Of a stretch of 64,000 nucleotides of DNA, positions 29,867-39,987 are shown piece after piece. Location: contig NC_047502.1 in assembly GCF_002079055.1 (NCBI RefSeq), forward strand, positions 806,001 to 870,000, given 5' to 3'. The position numbers and the translations under genes were made by a program. The notes under the pieces are model-generated. The model was not told the origin of the DNA. It saw only the letters and a program-made list of their open reading frames with translations, and made no database searches. How positions within the stretch are numbered: the stretch's first letter is position 1; each line of letters opens with the position of its first letter. Source of the DNA: Saccharomyces paradoxus. Lineage: Eukaryota; Ascomycota; Saccharomycetes; Saccharomycetales; Saccharomycetaceae.

Positions 29867-30496
29867 ATGTCACAACAAGTTGGTAACAGTATCAGAAGAA
29901 AGCTGGTAATCGTTGGTGATGGTGCTTGTGGTAAAACGTGTTTATTAATTGTCTTCTCCAAAGGCCAATTTCCAGAAGTCTACGTACCAACTGTCTTTGA
30001 AAATTATGTAGCAGATGTTGAAGTTGACGGGCGTCGTGTAGAACTGGCACTATGGGATACTGCTGGCCAAGAAGATTATGATAGACTGAGACCATTATCA
30101 TACCCAGACTCTAATGTCGTATTAATTTGTTTCTCTATCGATCTTCCAGATTCTTTAGAGAATGTACAAGAAAAATGGATTGCCGAAGTACTACATTTCT
30201 GTCAAGGTGTGCCAATTATTCTTGTTGGTTGTAAAGTGGATTTGAGAAATGACCCACAAACCATTGAACAACTAAGACAAGAAGGTCAGCAACCCGTTAC
30301 ATCACAAGAGGGCCAATCTGTAGCAGACCAGATCGGTGCAACCGGATACTACGAATGTTCAGCCAAGACCGGTTATGGTGTCAGAGAAGTGTTTGAGGCC
30401 GCCACTAGAGCTTCATTGATGGGTAAATCTAAAACAAACGGTAAAGCTAAGAAGAATACTACCGAAAAGAAGAAGAAGAAGTGTGTCTTGTTATAA
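29867..30496 (+). CDS. RHO1: RHO1, Rho-family GTPase controlling cell wall and actin
   Basis: The protein has 209 residues. The P-loop is GDGACGKT (17-24), switch I includes Thr42 in YVPTVFENY, switch II is DTAGQED with Gln68, and VGCKVDL is the base-recognition motif. The C-terminus has a polylysine stretch and the CVLL box for geranylgeranylation. Rho1 activates the beta-1,3-glucan synthase, protein kinase C Pkc1 and formins at the plasma membrane. KRE6 in this window acts on the other wall glucan. The length and all G-box residues are intact. Confidence 0.99.
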   Translation: MSQQVGNSIRRKLVIVGDGACGKTCLLIVFSKGQFPEVYVPTVFENYVADVEVDGRRVELALWDTAGQEDYDRLRPLSYPDSNVVLICFSIDLPDSLENVQEKWIAEVLHFCQGVPIILVGCKVDLRNDPQTIEQLRQEGQQPVTSQEGQSVADQIGATGYYECSAKTGYGVREVFEAATRASLMGKSKTNGKAKKNTTEKKKKKCVLL

Positions 30497-30803
30497 GAAT
30501 ATCTCGACCTCTCAGTCGTTAACTTAGTGGCACATACTGCCCTTTTTCAATCTCCCCATTCCTTTTCCTCATTGTATGTACGTATGCCTTCTTTGTTACT
30601 TTAGCTCCAACTATAGCTGCTTGTTTTTCTCCCAGTATGTGTATAATCTTATTCTTCTCTACATATATAAGTGTATTGCTCAATAAGTATTATCATTTAT
30701 TAAAGAAGAATTAAAAAATTATCATCTATTTACAAGTGCGTATCCCATGTATATATACATATACACATACATATACTTATACTTTACGCTATTAAAGAAA
30801 ATA
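30497..30803. other. Convergent 3' region RHO1 / MRP2
   Basis: The region has TATATA and TACATATACA repeats (about 30745-30780) typical of yeast polyadenylation signals used by both converging transcripts. No gene was recognised. Confidence 0.5.
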
Positions 30804-31193
<390 letters not shown>

Positions 31194-31385
31194 TTATCTT
31201 CACTCTTCTTTACCATGGCCCAGTTATCGATTGGAATATTCTTCTGTTTTTGCTGTTTTCTCAACCAGCGCGAATTCCCCACCGGCGCAAGATTATATAT
31301 AAGAATGTTGCTATTATTGGTGTTTGTTATTAAGAAAATAAATAATTAGCCACATACATATGGGTATATATTGTACTCTATCTAT

Positions 31386-32171
31386 CTAGGCGTCTTGCTT
31401 TAAAAATTGTGCGAAGCGGCTGGCCTCGTGAATTCCACACTCAGTCTTGGTCTTGCCCTTCCATCTTCCCGCTCTTTCGTCTTCACCTTCCTTAACGGGT
31501 TGTGTGGAATGGTAATCACCAATGGATCTGTACCCAAGATCCAAAAGTTCGTTGTATGGTACATTGTTTGCATCTATATACTGCTTAACTTGCCCGAATG
31601 TCCAATTGATCAACGGGTTTATTTTCAAAATTCCATTAAGTTCATCTATTTCAATAATCGACAGTTGGGAGCGAGCAGAACCTTGTGACTTTCTTCTACC
31701 CGTAAAGACGGCACTTATACGCAATTCTTTGTAGGCACGGTGTGCAGGTTCGACTTTGGCCAGATAATCGTACTTATCATCATCTTTCTCCCATAAGAAA
31801 TCGCCGTATTTCGACGCAAAATCTGCCTCCGATTCACATCCATCCGGCTTATATACGTGAATGGTTTGATTTTTGGGCTGGTAGTATGTTTTCTCGATCT
31901 TGTCCTTTAGTGTTAAAGTTTGTGGAAAATGATGCAAAGTGTCTATAAATAATAATTCTGGCATATGATATTTCTCAGATAGCTTCGACAGCATATCAAT
32001 AGTAACCAGACCCGTCAAGCCGAAGGCGGTAGTTTGGAAAAGGTGAGGGAAAGTTACAATAGACCATGCAATGATCTCCTGTGGCGTTTCTAGCTTGATT
32101 AATTGTTCATTCCAATGATCCAACTGTTCCTGTGTGACAATAATGTCATTGTTCAAATGATAAGTCTTCAT
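31386..32171 (-). CDS. MET16: MET16, PAPS reductase of sulfate assimilation
   Basis: I start at the ATG at 32171 (MKTYHLNNDIIVTQ), giving 261 residues as in S. cerevisiae; the frame continues upstream for 25 codons that overlap the promoter. The enzyme reduces 3'-phosphoadenylyl sulfate to sulfite with thioredoxin. Seen are the nucleotide-binding region LLFIDTLHHFPQT (about 75-87) and the catalytic ECGIHE motif with Cys245 near the C-terminus. No iron-sulfur cysteines are present, as expected for the PAPS form. Upstream sites for Gcn4, Met31/32 and Cbf1 fit its control by amino-acid and sulfur status. Confidence 0.98.
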   Translation of the reverse strand: MKTYHLNNDIIVTQEQLDHWNEQLIKLETPQEIIAWSIVTFPHLFQTTAFGLTGLVTIDMLSKLSEKYHMPELLFIDTLHHFPQTLTLKDKIEKTYYQPKNQTIHVYKPDGCESEADFASKYGDFLWEKDDDKYDYLAKVEPAHRAYKELRISAVFTGRRKSQGSARSQLSIIEIDELNGILKINPLINWTFGQVKQYIDANNVPYNELLDLGYRSIGDYHSTQPVKEGEDERAGRWKGKTKTECGIHEASRFAQFLKQDA

Positions 32172-32611
32172 TTTACCGGTTAACACCTTTACCAGTCTTG
32201 GACTTGACCTTGAACTACTGGATAGGTTACAAATAGTACAGTACACTTTTTTATATCAGTATTGTGGTACGTCTATGAGTTTTACTTTGTCGAGAATTGC
32301 TGAGTCATGTTGTGGCTTTTCTTCTACTAGCCACGTGAAATGATGATAAAAATAAATAGAATAACAATGAAATAAAGAAGAAATATGACAAACCGTAAAG
32401 ATCTTTAATACCAGTCAGTAGTTTATATCTGATAATAAAACAGCCGTTCGAGTTAGATTGGGGCTATTTTCCCTTTTATCTTTTAACCACTCTCTCGTAT
32501 CTAGTTCTTTCGTCAGCGCGCATAAAGAACAAAGAACTTTATACTTTTAAACTACTAACAACTATTACTTGAGAAAGAGGCAAAATATAAATAGAAATAC
32601 AATAGATCAAG
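32172..32611. other. Divergent intergenic region MET16 / NUT2
   Basis: This 440-bp gap is shared by the MET16 and NUT2 promoters. Its left half holds a Gcn4/Met31-32/Cbf1 cluster close to MET16. The right half is AT-rich and ends in the NUT2 leader. Confidence 0.5.
32301..32337 (-). promoter_or_regulatory. MET16 control sites: Gcn4, Met31/32 and Cbf1 motifs
   Basis: TGAGTCA (32301-32307) is a full Gcn4 site, TGTGGC (32311-32316) fits the Met31/Met32 core, and CACGTG (32332-32337) is the Cbf1 E-box. They sit 130-166 bp before the MET16 start within 37 bp. This arrangement matches known sulfur-gene promoters where Met4 is recruited by Cbf1 and Met31/32. Motifs are seen; use is inferred from family knowledge. 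Confidence 0.75.
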
Positions 32612-33085
32612 ATGAATGGCAACAGCAATAACAAAGAGCAATTGCAGCAAGAATTAGCCACTACCCAAGACCAAGTGGCTTCGATTATTGAGTCCTTTGT
32701 AGAATTGGGTGTCTCCATATATGATTTTCCTGGTACTCCGGAAGCCACCAAGGGAATGATCACAAATTTGCAAAGAAATGTGGACCGGCTGTATAAGCTG
32801 AATGTGAGAAGTAACGATCCTCAGTCCAGCTTGTCCAAAGTGGACATTCCCTTGGAAGTTGTTCAATATATTGAGGACGGTAGAAATCCAGATATTTACA
32901 CAAGAGAGTTTGTCGAAGCCATAAGAAGATCGAACCAGTATCAAAGAGGCAAGATGCACGGATTGAAGCAATTAAGAGATTCACTTGCTGATAAGATTGT
33001 GGATGAATTTCCAGAGTTGAAAGAACCAGTCGAAGATATCATAAAGAGGACATCTCCTGTCAACAATGTTTCCAATACTCACTAA
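32612..33085 (+). CDS. NUT2: NUT2, Mediator subunit Med10
   Basis: The protein has 157 residues. It is mostly helical and matches Med10: [25 protein letters not shown] in its first third and [24 protein letters not shown]-like sequence (here [15 protein letters not shown], then [11 protein letters not shown]) in the middle. Med10 belongs to the Mediator middle module, which relays activator signals to RNA polymerase II. JIP5 follows in the same direction after 142 bp. Confidence 0.97.
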   Translation: MNGNSNNKEQLQQELATTQDQVASIIESFVELGVSIYDFPGTPEATKGMITNLQRNVDRLYKLNVRSNDPQSSLSKVDIPLEVVQYIEDGRNPDIYTREFVEAIRRSNQYQRGKMHGLKQLRDSLADKIVDEFPELKEPVEDIIKRTSPVNNVSNTH

Positions 33086-33142
33086 ATAGTGATTTTTCTG
33101 AATTTTTTCCTCCTCGCTGAGAAAAAGAAAATTCCAATCAAG

Positions 33143-33150
33143 AAAATTTT
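33143..33150 (+). promoter_or_regulatory. RRPE-like element upstream of JIP5
   Basis: AAAATTTT lies 78 bp before the JIP5 start and resembles the ribosomal RNA-processing element found ahead of ribosome-assembly genes. JIP5 belongs to that class. The motif is short and common in AT-rich DNA. Confidence 0.3.
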
Positions 33151-33227
33151 AAAATAAAAATCATGGCATCGCAGTCGTTCAAAGAGGAAACAGCTGAGAA
33201 ATTAGGAACAATCTGTGCATCAACAGT

Positions 33228-34727
33228 ATGGCGAAGACCAAAAAGAAAACAGATGCTGTTGATTCAACAAGCTTGCCCATTCTGGAATTACTATCCTTAA
33301 AAGCCCCCATTTTCCAGTCTCTTTCACATCCTGAACTGCCCATCATAATAACTGGGTTTGGTACAGGCCATATTGTGTCTCATCGTTATGACCCCACTAA
33401 GTTGCAATCACGTCTGCATCGTAGGCGTAAAATTGAAACTGCAACCGCGAGCAAAGATGCGAGAAATGTTTCTAAAATAAAGAACGGCACTTGCCCTTGG
33501 ACTAGACTAGACATAGACCTAGAAACTGGTGATTTGAAATTGATTGATGCTGAAAAACAAGATCAACAAAGGCAAACAGAAAACAACGAAGATTTGGGCG
33601 TAGAAACGCTTTGGAAGACTAAAAGACATAAAGGTAGTGTGCGTGCCATGTGCTTTGATGCTAAAGGCGACAATATTTTTTCTGTTGGATCTGATAATAT
33701 CTTGAAAAAAGCCAACACTATGACCGGCAAAGTGGTCAAAAAGGTAAACTTAAGCTCACTGTTTAATTCTGAAAAGAATAAGAATGATAAGTTTACCAAA
33801 TTATGCGCTTCTCAAACTCATCCATTAATTCTAATAGGAGATGAGTCTGGTAACATTCATGTGATAAACTCAGAAAACTTGGCTTTAACAAATTCCATTC
33901 GTTCCATACATTTTGGTGACTCGATCAACGATATTTTACACTTCGATAAAAGATCTGCTTATAAGTTCATTTCTCTGGGCCAGACAACGTTAGCTTATTT
34001 TGATGTTCGTGACAAAGACGCCAAACCGAACGTAGCCGAAAACGAGGATGGTAAAATTTTGGTCAGTGATGATCAAGAGGACGAAGTTCTTTGCGGTTGT
34101 TTCGTCGATCCCGAAGTGGCAGATACCCTTTTGTGTGGGATGGGCGAGGGTATTGTTACTGTCTGGAAACCAAATAAGAATGATTTGGAAGATCAAATGA
34201 GCCGTATAAAAATTAGTAAAGATGAAAGCATCGATTGCATTGTTCCAACTTTACAGGACGATAATTGTGTATGGTGTGGTTGCTCCAATGGTAACATCTA
34301 TAGAGTCAATGCTAAATTAGGGAAAGTCATTGAAGTGAGAAACCACAGTGAACTGGATGAAGTCAATTTTGTTGATTTAGATTTCGAGTACCGTGTTGTT
34401 TCAGGTGGTTTGGAAAACATCAAGATATGGGAATTATCAAATGATGACGTAGAGAAAAATGAATCTTTAGAATCTGATAGTGAGGACTCTTTCTCCCGTT
34501 CTGATGAAGACATCAGCGATGACAGCAGTTCTGATGAATGTGAAACGACGCTTGTCGGACTATCAAAAGAAGTGTTATTGAATGAATTGGATAAAGACCT
34601 CAATGAAGATCATAACGAGGAAAAGGAATCCAACTCAAAAAGTATTAAAAAAAGAAAGATAATGAAGGAGAATAGCAAGAAAAAAGATTTGTACGAGCAT
34701 GGGATCAAGAAGTTTGATGATTTATAG
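33228..34727 (+). CDS. JIP5: JIP5, WD-repeat protein of 60S ribosome biogenesis
   Basis: The protein has 499 residues (the reference is about 492). The N-terminal 380 residues carry WD-like repeats of the WDR55 type, for example HKGSVRAMCFDAKGDNIFSVGSDN and VVSGGLENIKIWEL. The C-terminal ~100 residues are acidic Ser/Asp/Glu-rich, then basic with KKRKIMKENSKKKD, a likely nuclear/nucleolar signal. Jip5 (YPR169W) is needed for large-subunit assembly and is essential in S. cerevisiae. The low-complexity acidic region probably explains the small length difference. Confidence 0.93.
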   Translation: MAKTKKKTDAVDSTSLPILELLSLKAPIFQSLSHPELPIIITGFGTGHIVSHRYDPTKLQSRLHRRRKIETATASKDARNVSKIKNGTCPWTRLDIDLETGDLKLIDAEKQDQQRQTENNEDLGVETLWKTKRHKGSVRAMCFDAKGDNIFSVGSDNILKKANTMTGKVVKKVNLSSLFNSEKNKNDKFTKLCASQTHPLILIGDESGNIHVINSENLALTNSIRSIHFGDSINDILHFDKRSAYKFISLGQTTLAYFDVRDKDAKPNVAENEDGKILVSDDQEDEVLCGCFVDPEVADTLLCGMGEGIVTVWKPNKNDLEDQMSRIKISKDESIDCIVPTLQDDNCVWCGCSNGNIYRVNAKLGKVIEVRNHSELDEVNFVDLDFEYRVVSGGLENIKIWELSNDDVEKNESLESDSEDSFSRSDEDISDDSSSDECETTLVGLSKEVLLNELDKDLNEDHNEEKESNSKSIKKRKIMKENSKKKDLYEHGIKKFDDL

Positions 34728-34844
34728 ATTAATTTTTTTTGTACTAAAAAAGAACTTTCAATATTTATGCTAAGAAACAAATGTTATCACTCAGTCCCTA
34801 AAAGGAAGTGGAACCTTCCACCTTTAAAGAAAACGATAAAAAAT

Positions 34845-34918
34845 TGGTCTCTAGCGGGATCGAACCGCTGATCCCCGCGTTATTAGCACGGTGCCTTAAC
34901 CAACTGGGCCAAGAGACC
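34845..34918 (-). tRNA. tI(AAU): tRNA-Ile (anticodon AAT)
   Basis: This 74-nt gene reads leftward. Its reverse complement starts GGTCTCTTGG and ends GAGACC-A, a 7-bp acceptor stem. The anticodon loop reads CTAATAA with AAT. A and B boxes are present (TGGCCCAGTTGG and GGTTCGATCCC). No intron. The 5' flank, to the right here, contains nested Ty LTR relics. A T run follows its 3' end on the minus strand (AATTTTTTATCG). Confidence 0.97.
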
Positions 34919-35139
34919 ACCTTATTTGCTTCTATGGAAGTTAAGAAGAGCTACTCGTATCAACTAATAATTATATAAGCTAGTAAATAGCAATAGATTT
35001 AGACTTGGAGTCCCGTTAATTTTTTGGTAAGCAAATTAGGTACGTGAGAGTGTGCAGATTAAGTGGGTGGCTAATAACGATATAACTAGCTGCCTCTGAA
35101 GCAAGAGAAAATCTAGCTACTATGTTTAATTGGTAGAAT

Positions 35140-35680
35140 TTAGGAACACAATTTTGGAATCCCATCCCGGTTAAGGGCATTGTTACTAAGAACGAGTATT
35201 ATAATAATTTCTCCTCATGGATTAGTGAGAATTGTGTGAATGATTAGATAATTGTTGGGATTCCATTGTTACTAAAGGCTATAATATTAGGTATACAGAA
35301 TATACTAGAAGTTCTCCTCGAGGATATAGGAATCCACAAAAGGGAATCGATAGTTCTACATAGTGTTATAACTTTATCTTCTTTCCTTTTATATGTTGTC
35401 ATTCATTAACCTATTACATTATCAATCCTTGCGTTTCAGCTTCCATTAGATTGGATGACTGTTTCTCAATTTTTATGCCAACCTCTTGCACCGCATGTTA
35501 TAATATAATACTAAATAGATGATATTAGAATTTCATTCCAACAATTAGAAATCCAAAAAAAGGCGGATTTACTATTTTGCATATAATTATTACGCTATTC
35601 TATTTTTTTCTTCTTTCTTATCTCTTTCCATATTTCGATTCTTGCGACTCAACTTCCAATATAATACAATAATAGTTTAA
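35140..35680 (-). mobile_element. Older delta-type LTR relic interrupted by a younger one
   Basis: Delta-like sequence in reverse orientation occurs on both sides of the 35226-35543 LTR. The left piece (about 35140-35225) matches the region up to the CTCCTC-GG block. The right piece (about 35549-35680) continues with AAATCCAAAAAAAGG and the later TTTCTTC/CTTCCAAT region in the same order. The element is much decayed, broken, and clearly older than the inserted copy. Outer ends are approximate. Confidence 0.65.
35226..35543 (-). mobile_element. Solo delta LTR (Ty1/Ty2 type), younger, with 5-bp target duplication
   Basis: A well-preserved 318-bp delta LTR in reverse orientation, from TGAGAATTGTG to ATTCCAACA. 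It is flanked directly by ATTAG at 35221-35225 and ATTAG at 35544-35548, a 5-bp target-site duplication. No internal Ty sequence remains, so it is a solo LTR left by recombination. It inserted into an older delta and lies about 310 bp upstream of tRNA-Ile. Confidence 0.93.
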
Positions 35681-35751
35681 ATCCTGAAAAAAACGCTTGT
35701 TCAGTCTTGAAGGCAATTGGAACGATTACTTAGTTACTTTAAAAGTTACAG

Positions 35752-37048
35752 TTGCCATCAGACAACGAGAAGTCTATTTTCCAGCAAAATAATACAGCTG
35801 GTGAAGCTACTAGATGCTCTTTAGAAAATTATCAGGATAAGGACCTTCGCGAATACGCTGAAGTACTTTTATTAATGATTTTTGCGCGGCAACCTCTTAG
35901 AAAATCTCGATACATACAAAGTTTAGCTCAATGTACACTAGTACTGTTCAAGATTATAATGTCAGCATGTATTGTTATGCCTAGTAAAGTCGTCAAGTTA
36001 CAGACCAAGGTGTTCCTTAAGTCATAGTTGAAGCGGGAGTTTGACAGGAATGGTTTACGATCTAGCCCTAAAAAATGAGGATAGCGCTGACGCCCCATTT
36101 TCTGATGTGCTCGCCACTTTGATGTTCACTCACCCATTACAATGAAGACAGATTACGCCCATACTGTACCAATATATTGCAGAAGTATGTTCCAAACCTC
36201 CTGCTACCACACCCGCCTCTGCTTTTGTTACATATATCACGTCATTTCTGCGAAACAACGTTCATTGATACATAACAAAGTGAATTTCGCCTCCTATCCG
36301 TTTCACACATGCTGGATGGTGAGATAGATTTAAGATACTTGGAGAACGCCCTCTCCGAAAAGTATATGAGAACGACCAAGAAATACAACATGATAGGTGT
36401 ATGAAAATTCGTATAACGCCCTTCACAACTAAATTGCCAACAGGCAACTGCAACTAAGAATATTCTCCAACTGTATGACGGCCTTTTTCTCTTATGCTAT
36501 CATTGTGTCTTTTCAGCCTCCTAAAAACACCTATCGACGTTAATGAGACCGAACAAGCAAAATATGAAAGTTTCATCCGAGATTACTTATCTTGTTTGAA
36601 ACCTGAATAGCGTAATATATCTTTTATGCTACGGAATGACGGAACCATTACGATACTACCGGATCCCGGACGTACGATTCATTATGATCCTGAGAAACCA
36701 AGTGAGTATTCAAACTGTATGAAAGTTGCCAAAAGCATTGTGATATCATTGAGCTCAAGCCCAAATTTATTTCCTGATTACGATAGTGATAGTGATAGTT
36801 CACACGAAAATACTGATTATATTTCGAGAAGCAAATTCGCTTTACTGCAAATGTATTGGCAAAGTTTGCATTTAGGGGACAAATGTATTAAACTAAATAG
36901 ACCTTATCATTATCCACCATTTACCCTAGGTGGACCAACGACCTTAGGAAACTTCCCCCCTCAGCAACAACATCAGCTGTCATGTCAGTGGTCTCTACAA
37001 TGCGTATACCACCACTGGCACATGTTGGGTTACGTAGTTTCTTAGATA
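35752..37048 (+). pseudogene. Candidate decayed protein-coding gene, identity unknown
   Basis: Between the LTR cluster and YPR170W-B lies about 1.3 kb that looks like a degraded gene on the plus strand. Stretches of 30-140 codons with protein-like composition follow one another in order but in different forward frames, separated by several breaks. Notable stretches are at 36050-36145, in the 36150-36250 region, and at 36509-37045. The last is the longest and has an acidic Asp/Ser patch (DYDSDSDSSHENTDY) and a Pro-rich end. I do not recognise the family. S. cerevisiae has only dubious annotations in this interval as I recall. It could also be chance coding-like DNA; an origin from a mobile element is not excluded, though nothing Ty-like was seen in it. 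Confidence 0.4.
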
Positions 37049-37663
37049 AATAAAGTGTATGGGATATTATAATTATGATCTTTCGAAACAGTTTCTATTC
37101 TTGTCGTTTTTTCAACTCAGCTTAGACACTCGCCTTGTGTACAAGAAACAATTTGGCTGCCTAATGAGGGTTGTCTAAAGGACGTTTATAATCAGGAGGC
37201 ACATTTTTCTTTTTTACTAGTGAATAAGATTAATAACTTGTATATTTGAGAAACGTAATATTTTAAGCGCTGCTATTCAAGTAAAAGCTATCCGGCTTAT
37301 ATGCCAAATATTCGTGACATGTCTCAGACGCATACTTAGCTTATTGACCCAAATATTATTTCTGCGACCTGCGATATGACGCACAATAAATTGTAGCCGA
37401 GGATATCGAAAAGAGCACCACCAAACTATCAAGTGCGAACCTAGATGGGCGCAATTAAACAGTTTTAGTTATCATAACAATACCGCATTTTGAAGGTATT
37501 GTTGAAGATTAATTTTTCAGGACAAAAAAAATTGCTTATCGCTTTACACGCGACTCTTTTTTCTATTATTTGAAAAATCGCTTAAGGGAAAAGAAAAGAA
37601 GCAGTAGCTTGCAAAGACTGTTACGATAAAGGACAAAGGCTAGAAGCAAACACCGCAAAAAAA
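37049..37663. other. YPR170W-B upstream region
   Basis: This 615-bp stretch shows no protein-like frame. It contains TTTTTCAGGAC and A/T tracts close to YPR170W-B and probably includes its promoter. No tRNA or LTR was recognised. Confidence 0.4.
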
Positions 37664-38021
37664 ATGAGACCTGTTGTATCCACTGGTAAGGCATGGTGTT
37701 GTACCGTTCTATCGGCATTTGGTGTAGTTATTCTTTCTGTCATTGCTCATCTCTTCAACACTAGCCATGAATCCTTTGTAGGATCAATAAATGACCCTGA
37801 AGATGGACCTGCGTATGTTACATTTTCTTATTCCTTTCGTTGTTGTCCCCTTTACCATCTCTTATATCATTCCTCCTTACTAACAATCATATTATAACCC
37901 TATTGTTTATAGTGTTGCACATACTGTTTATTTGGCTGCCTTGGTATACCTGGTGTTTTTCGTATTCTGTGGGTTCCAAGTTTACTTAGCCAGAAGAAAA
38001 CCTTCGATCGAGTTGCGTTAG
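37664..38021 (+). CDS. YPR170W-B: YPR170W-B, V-ATPase Vo subunit f (RNAseK homologue), two exons
   Basis: The CDS is join(37664..37812, 37913..38021), giving 85 residues. The 100-nt intron has GTATGT at its start, a perfect TACTAAC branch point (37878-37884) and TATAG at its end. Splicing joins ...NDPEDGPA to VAHTVYLAALVYLVF. The protein has two membrane helices, at about 12-31 and 53-75, and a basic tail (ARRKPSIELR). Subunit f was assigned to this gene by cryo-EM of the yeast Vo sector; it sits in the membrane ring region of the vacuolar proton pump. The product is easy to miss because neither exon is long. The length equals the 85 residues I recall. Confidence 0.92.
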
Positions 38022-38256
38022 TCTTGAATCCAATGGGATAATACCGAATGCATTAATATCGTCCAACTGTTCTATATACTTATCGTAACCTCGTTCCATG
38101 TGACATTCTTTTATTTTTATCACACTTTTCCACAATAACGAATTGAGTGAAATATTATGAGAAAGAATATATGATATAGATATATACGTATATAAATTCT
38201 AATCGATAAAAGTCACAGTAGCCAGCTTTTTCCCAGCTTTTCGAGGTTTCGGAAGT

Positions 38257-39987
38257 ATGACAAGATATGAGCGTGACCCTGAATTGGTGAACTTTCTGTC
38301 GAAAGTGGAGGATTTGGACTCTAAGAGATACAATAATGTTTCCACTTCAAAACCAACCAGGGAACCGCTTTCACCGGTAAAAAGTCACAACCCTAGGGAA
38401 TGTAGAGAGGCTGATATAATAACCGGGGAAAACATTGAAGATAGGGATAATTTGGCTTACCGATCTGCATACAATTATGAAATGACATTTTCTCCAAAGA
38501 AGACTCATTACTCATTAAATGAATTGGACCTTGAACGAATAACACCGAAGCCGGATTCGAAGAATCGTGCCTCTCGAAACGAAAAAAAATTTGTCATTTC
38601 TGAAGAAGATTATTTACTGTTGCAGAAATTGAAGGCTTCTCAATCATGTAGTGATTTCAATTCCAACCAAAATTTACCTTCCTTTGAAGAAGGACCTCGT
38701 ATGCCCAGTCGAGGTCGACCCAGACAGAGAGAGAAGGAGATAATATCCATCCGGTACGACTTTGAATTACCTGAAAGAGCAGATACACCTTCCACCTCTT
38801 CTTCACCACCACCACCTTTACCCACAAGGCGTAATCATGCCAGAATCAATGAAGATGCGGCTGAAGAGAAACCGCTTCTTCCAACAAGGCCTACCAAAGC
38901 AGGTGTCACAGAACCTCCGCCATCAAGGTCAAAAAAACCGGAAGTTGTGGTACCTGAGCGCGTTAAACCAGCTCCACCTGTCCCACGTTCCACAAAACCG
39001 GCTAGCTTTCTGAGTTCCTTGGAAGATAACAAATTGACAAAGGCAAAGAGCCATAATTCGGAGGTGGAAACCCCAAAAAAAACCATAAAAAATTCTCATA
39101 TCGATTATCTGGATTCCATACAATTAAAACCAACCACTTTATCCCCTACGATAAAAAATAAATCTAAACCAGCCCCTCCTTCTCCACCTGCGAAAAGAAT
39201 TCCAAGGTCTGAAAGTTTTATCAAGTCTATGCTAAATTCAAATCTTACAACAACTTCCAAGCCTTCTTTGCCTGAAAAACCCCAAAAACTATGGAATGCA
39301 AATCTGGCCGCCCAAAAGTCTAAACCAAGCATACCGCCAAAGAGGGTGGAGTTGAAGGTAGTACTACCCGAGTTGCGTCCCGTGGAAACTTCTCCAACAA
39401 AGCAGAAATTCGAACATTCAATCGATTTGCCCAAGTTACGATCCAGCAGCCGTAACATAAAGAAAAAAGAGAAGGATAATATTCCAGAAGGAATTAAAGG
39501 TATACAAAATCTAAAGAAAACCAAACAGGAGAAACCTATAATCCCCCAGAAAAAACCATTTTTAACTGATAGTTCAAAAGATACTACGATCAAAAATGAT
39601 AATGACGTGAACAAGTCAGATAACGAACTTGAAGCTCTCTCCTTACGGAATAACCTGAAGAAACGTCCACCAAAGGCCCCACAACGTAAAATTTCCATGC
39701 CAGAAGCATTACGAAAAGTTGAATTAATGAAAAAATCTAAAACTGAGCCTGTATTGGAACCCTCAAACGAACTCAGCATAAACGCGAAATTAGACGCAAT
39801 AATTGCATCCAGAAACTTAAGAGCATCCAATACTCTACCGGAATTTAACAATATTAATACTAATACTGCAACTTTTGACGAGTCTGCTATTTCTAGAGTT
39901 GGAACAACAAAGGAAACTAAACCGTTGGTTCACCCGAACAAAAATAGGGCTCGTGGTCCCAGAAGAAAACCCCCTACACGCCTGTAA
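38257..39987 (+). CDS. BSP1: BSP1, actin-patch adaptor for synaptojanins and capping protein
   Basis: The protein has 576 residues, the expected length. It has no globular domain. It is Lys/Pro/Ser-rich with many PPP and PxxP stretches, as in SSPPPPLPTRR and KPAPPSPPAKR, suited to SH3 partners. Bsp1 links Sjl2/Sjl3 phosphatases to the cortical actin skeleton and acts at the cytokinetic ring. The extreme C-terminus, RGPRRKPPTRL, is the kind of basic capping-protein-interacting segment described for Bsp1 and Aim21. Its start ATG at 38257 gives MTRYERDPELVNFLSKVEDLD. Confidence 0.96.
   Translation: MTRYERDPELVNFLSKVEDLDSKRYNNVSTSKPTREPLSPVKSHNPRECREADIITGENIEDRDNLAYRSAYNYEMTFSPKKTHYSLNELDLERITPKPDSKNRASRNEKKFVISEEDYLLLQKLKASQSCSDFNSNQNLPSFEEGPRMPSRGRPRQREKEIISIRYDFELPERADTPSTSSSPPPPLPTRRNHARINEDAAEEKPLLPTRPTKAGVTEPPPSRSKKPEVVVPERVKPAPPVPRSTKPASFLSSLEDNKLTKAKSHNSEVETPKKTIKNSHIDYLDSIQLKPTTLSPTIKNKSKPAPPSPPAKRIPRSESFIKSMLNSNLTTTSKPSLPEKPQKLWNANLAAQKSKPSIPPKRVELKVVLPELRPVETSPTKQKFEHSIDLPKLRSSSRNIKKKEKDNIPEGIKGIQNLKKTKQEKPIIPQKKPFLTDSSKDTTIKNDNDVNKSDNELEALSLRNNLKKRPPKAPQRKISMPEALRKVELMKKSKTEPVLEPSNELSINAKLDAIIASRNLRASNTLPEFNNINTNTATFDESAISRVGTTKETKPLVHPNKNRARGPRRKPPTRL

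Noticed and set aside
34957-34979. Short delta-like piece (TATCAACTAATAATTATATAA) in forward orientation next to tRNA-Ile
   Set aside because: About 20 bp only; may be a scrap of another LTR but too short to call.
39105-39851. 248-codon antisense frame inside BSP1
   Set aside because: It mirrors the Lys/Pro-rich coding strand and has only hydrophobic low-complexity content; BSP1 is a well-known gene.
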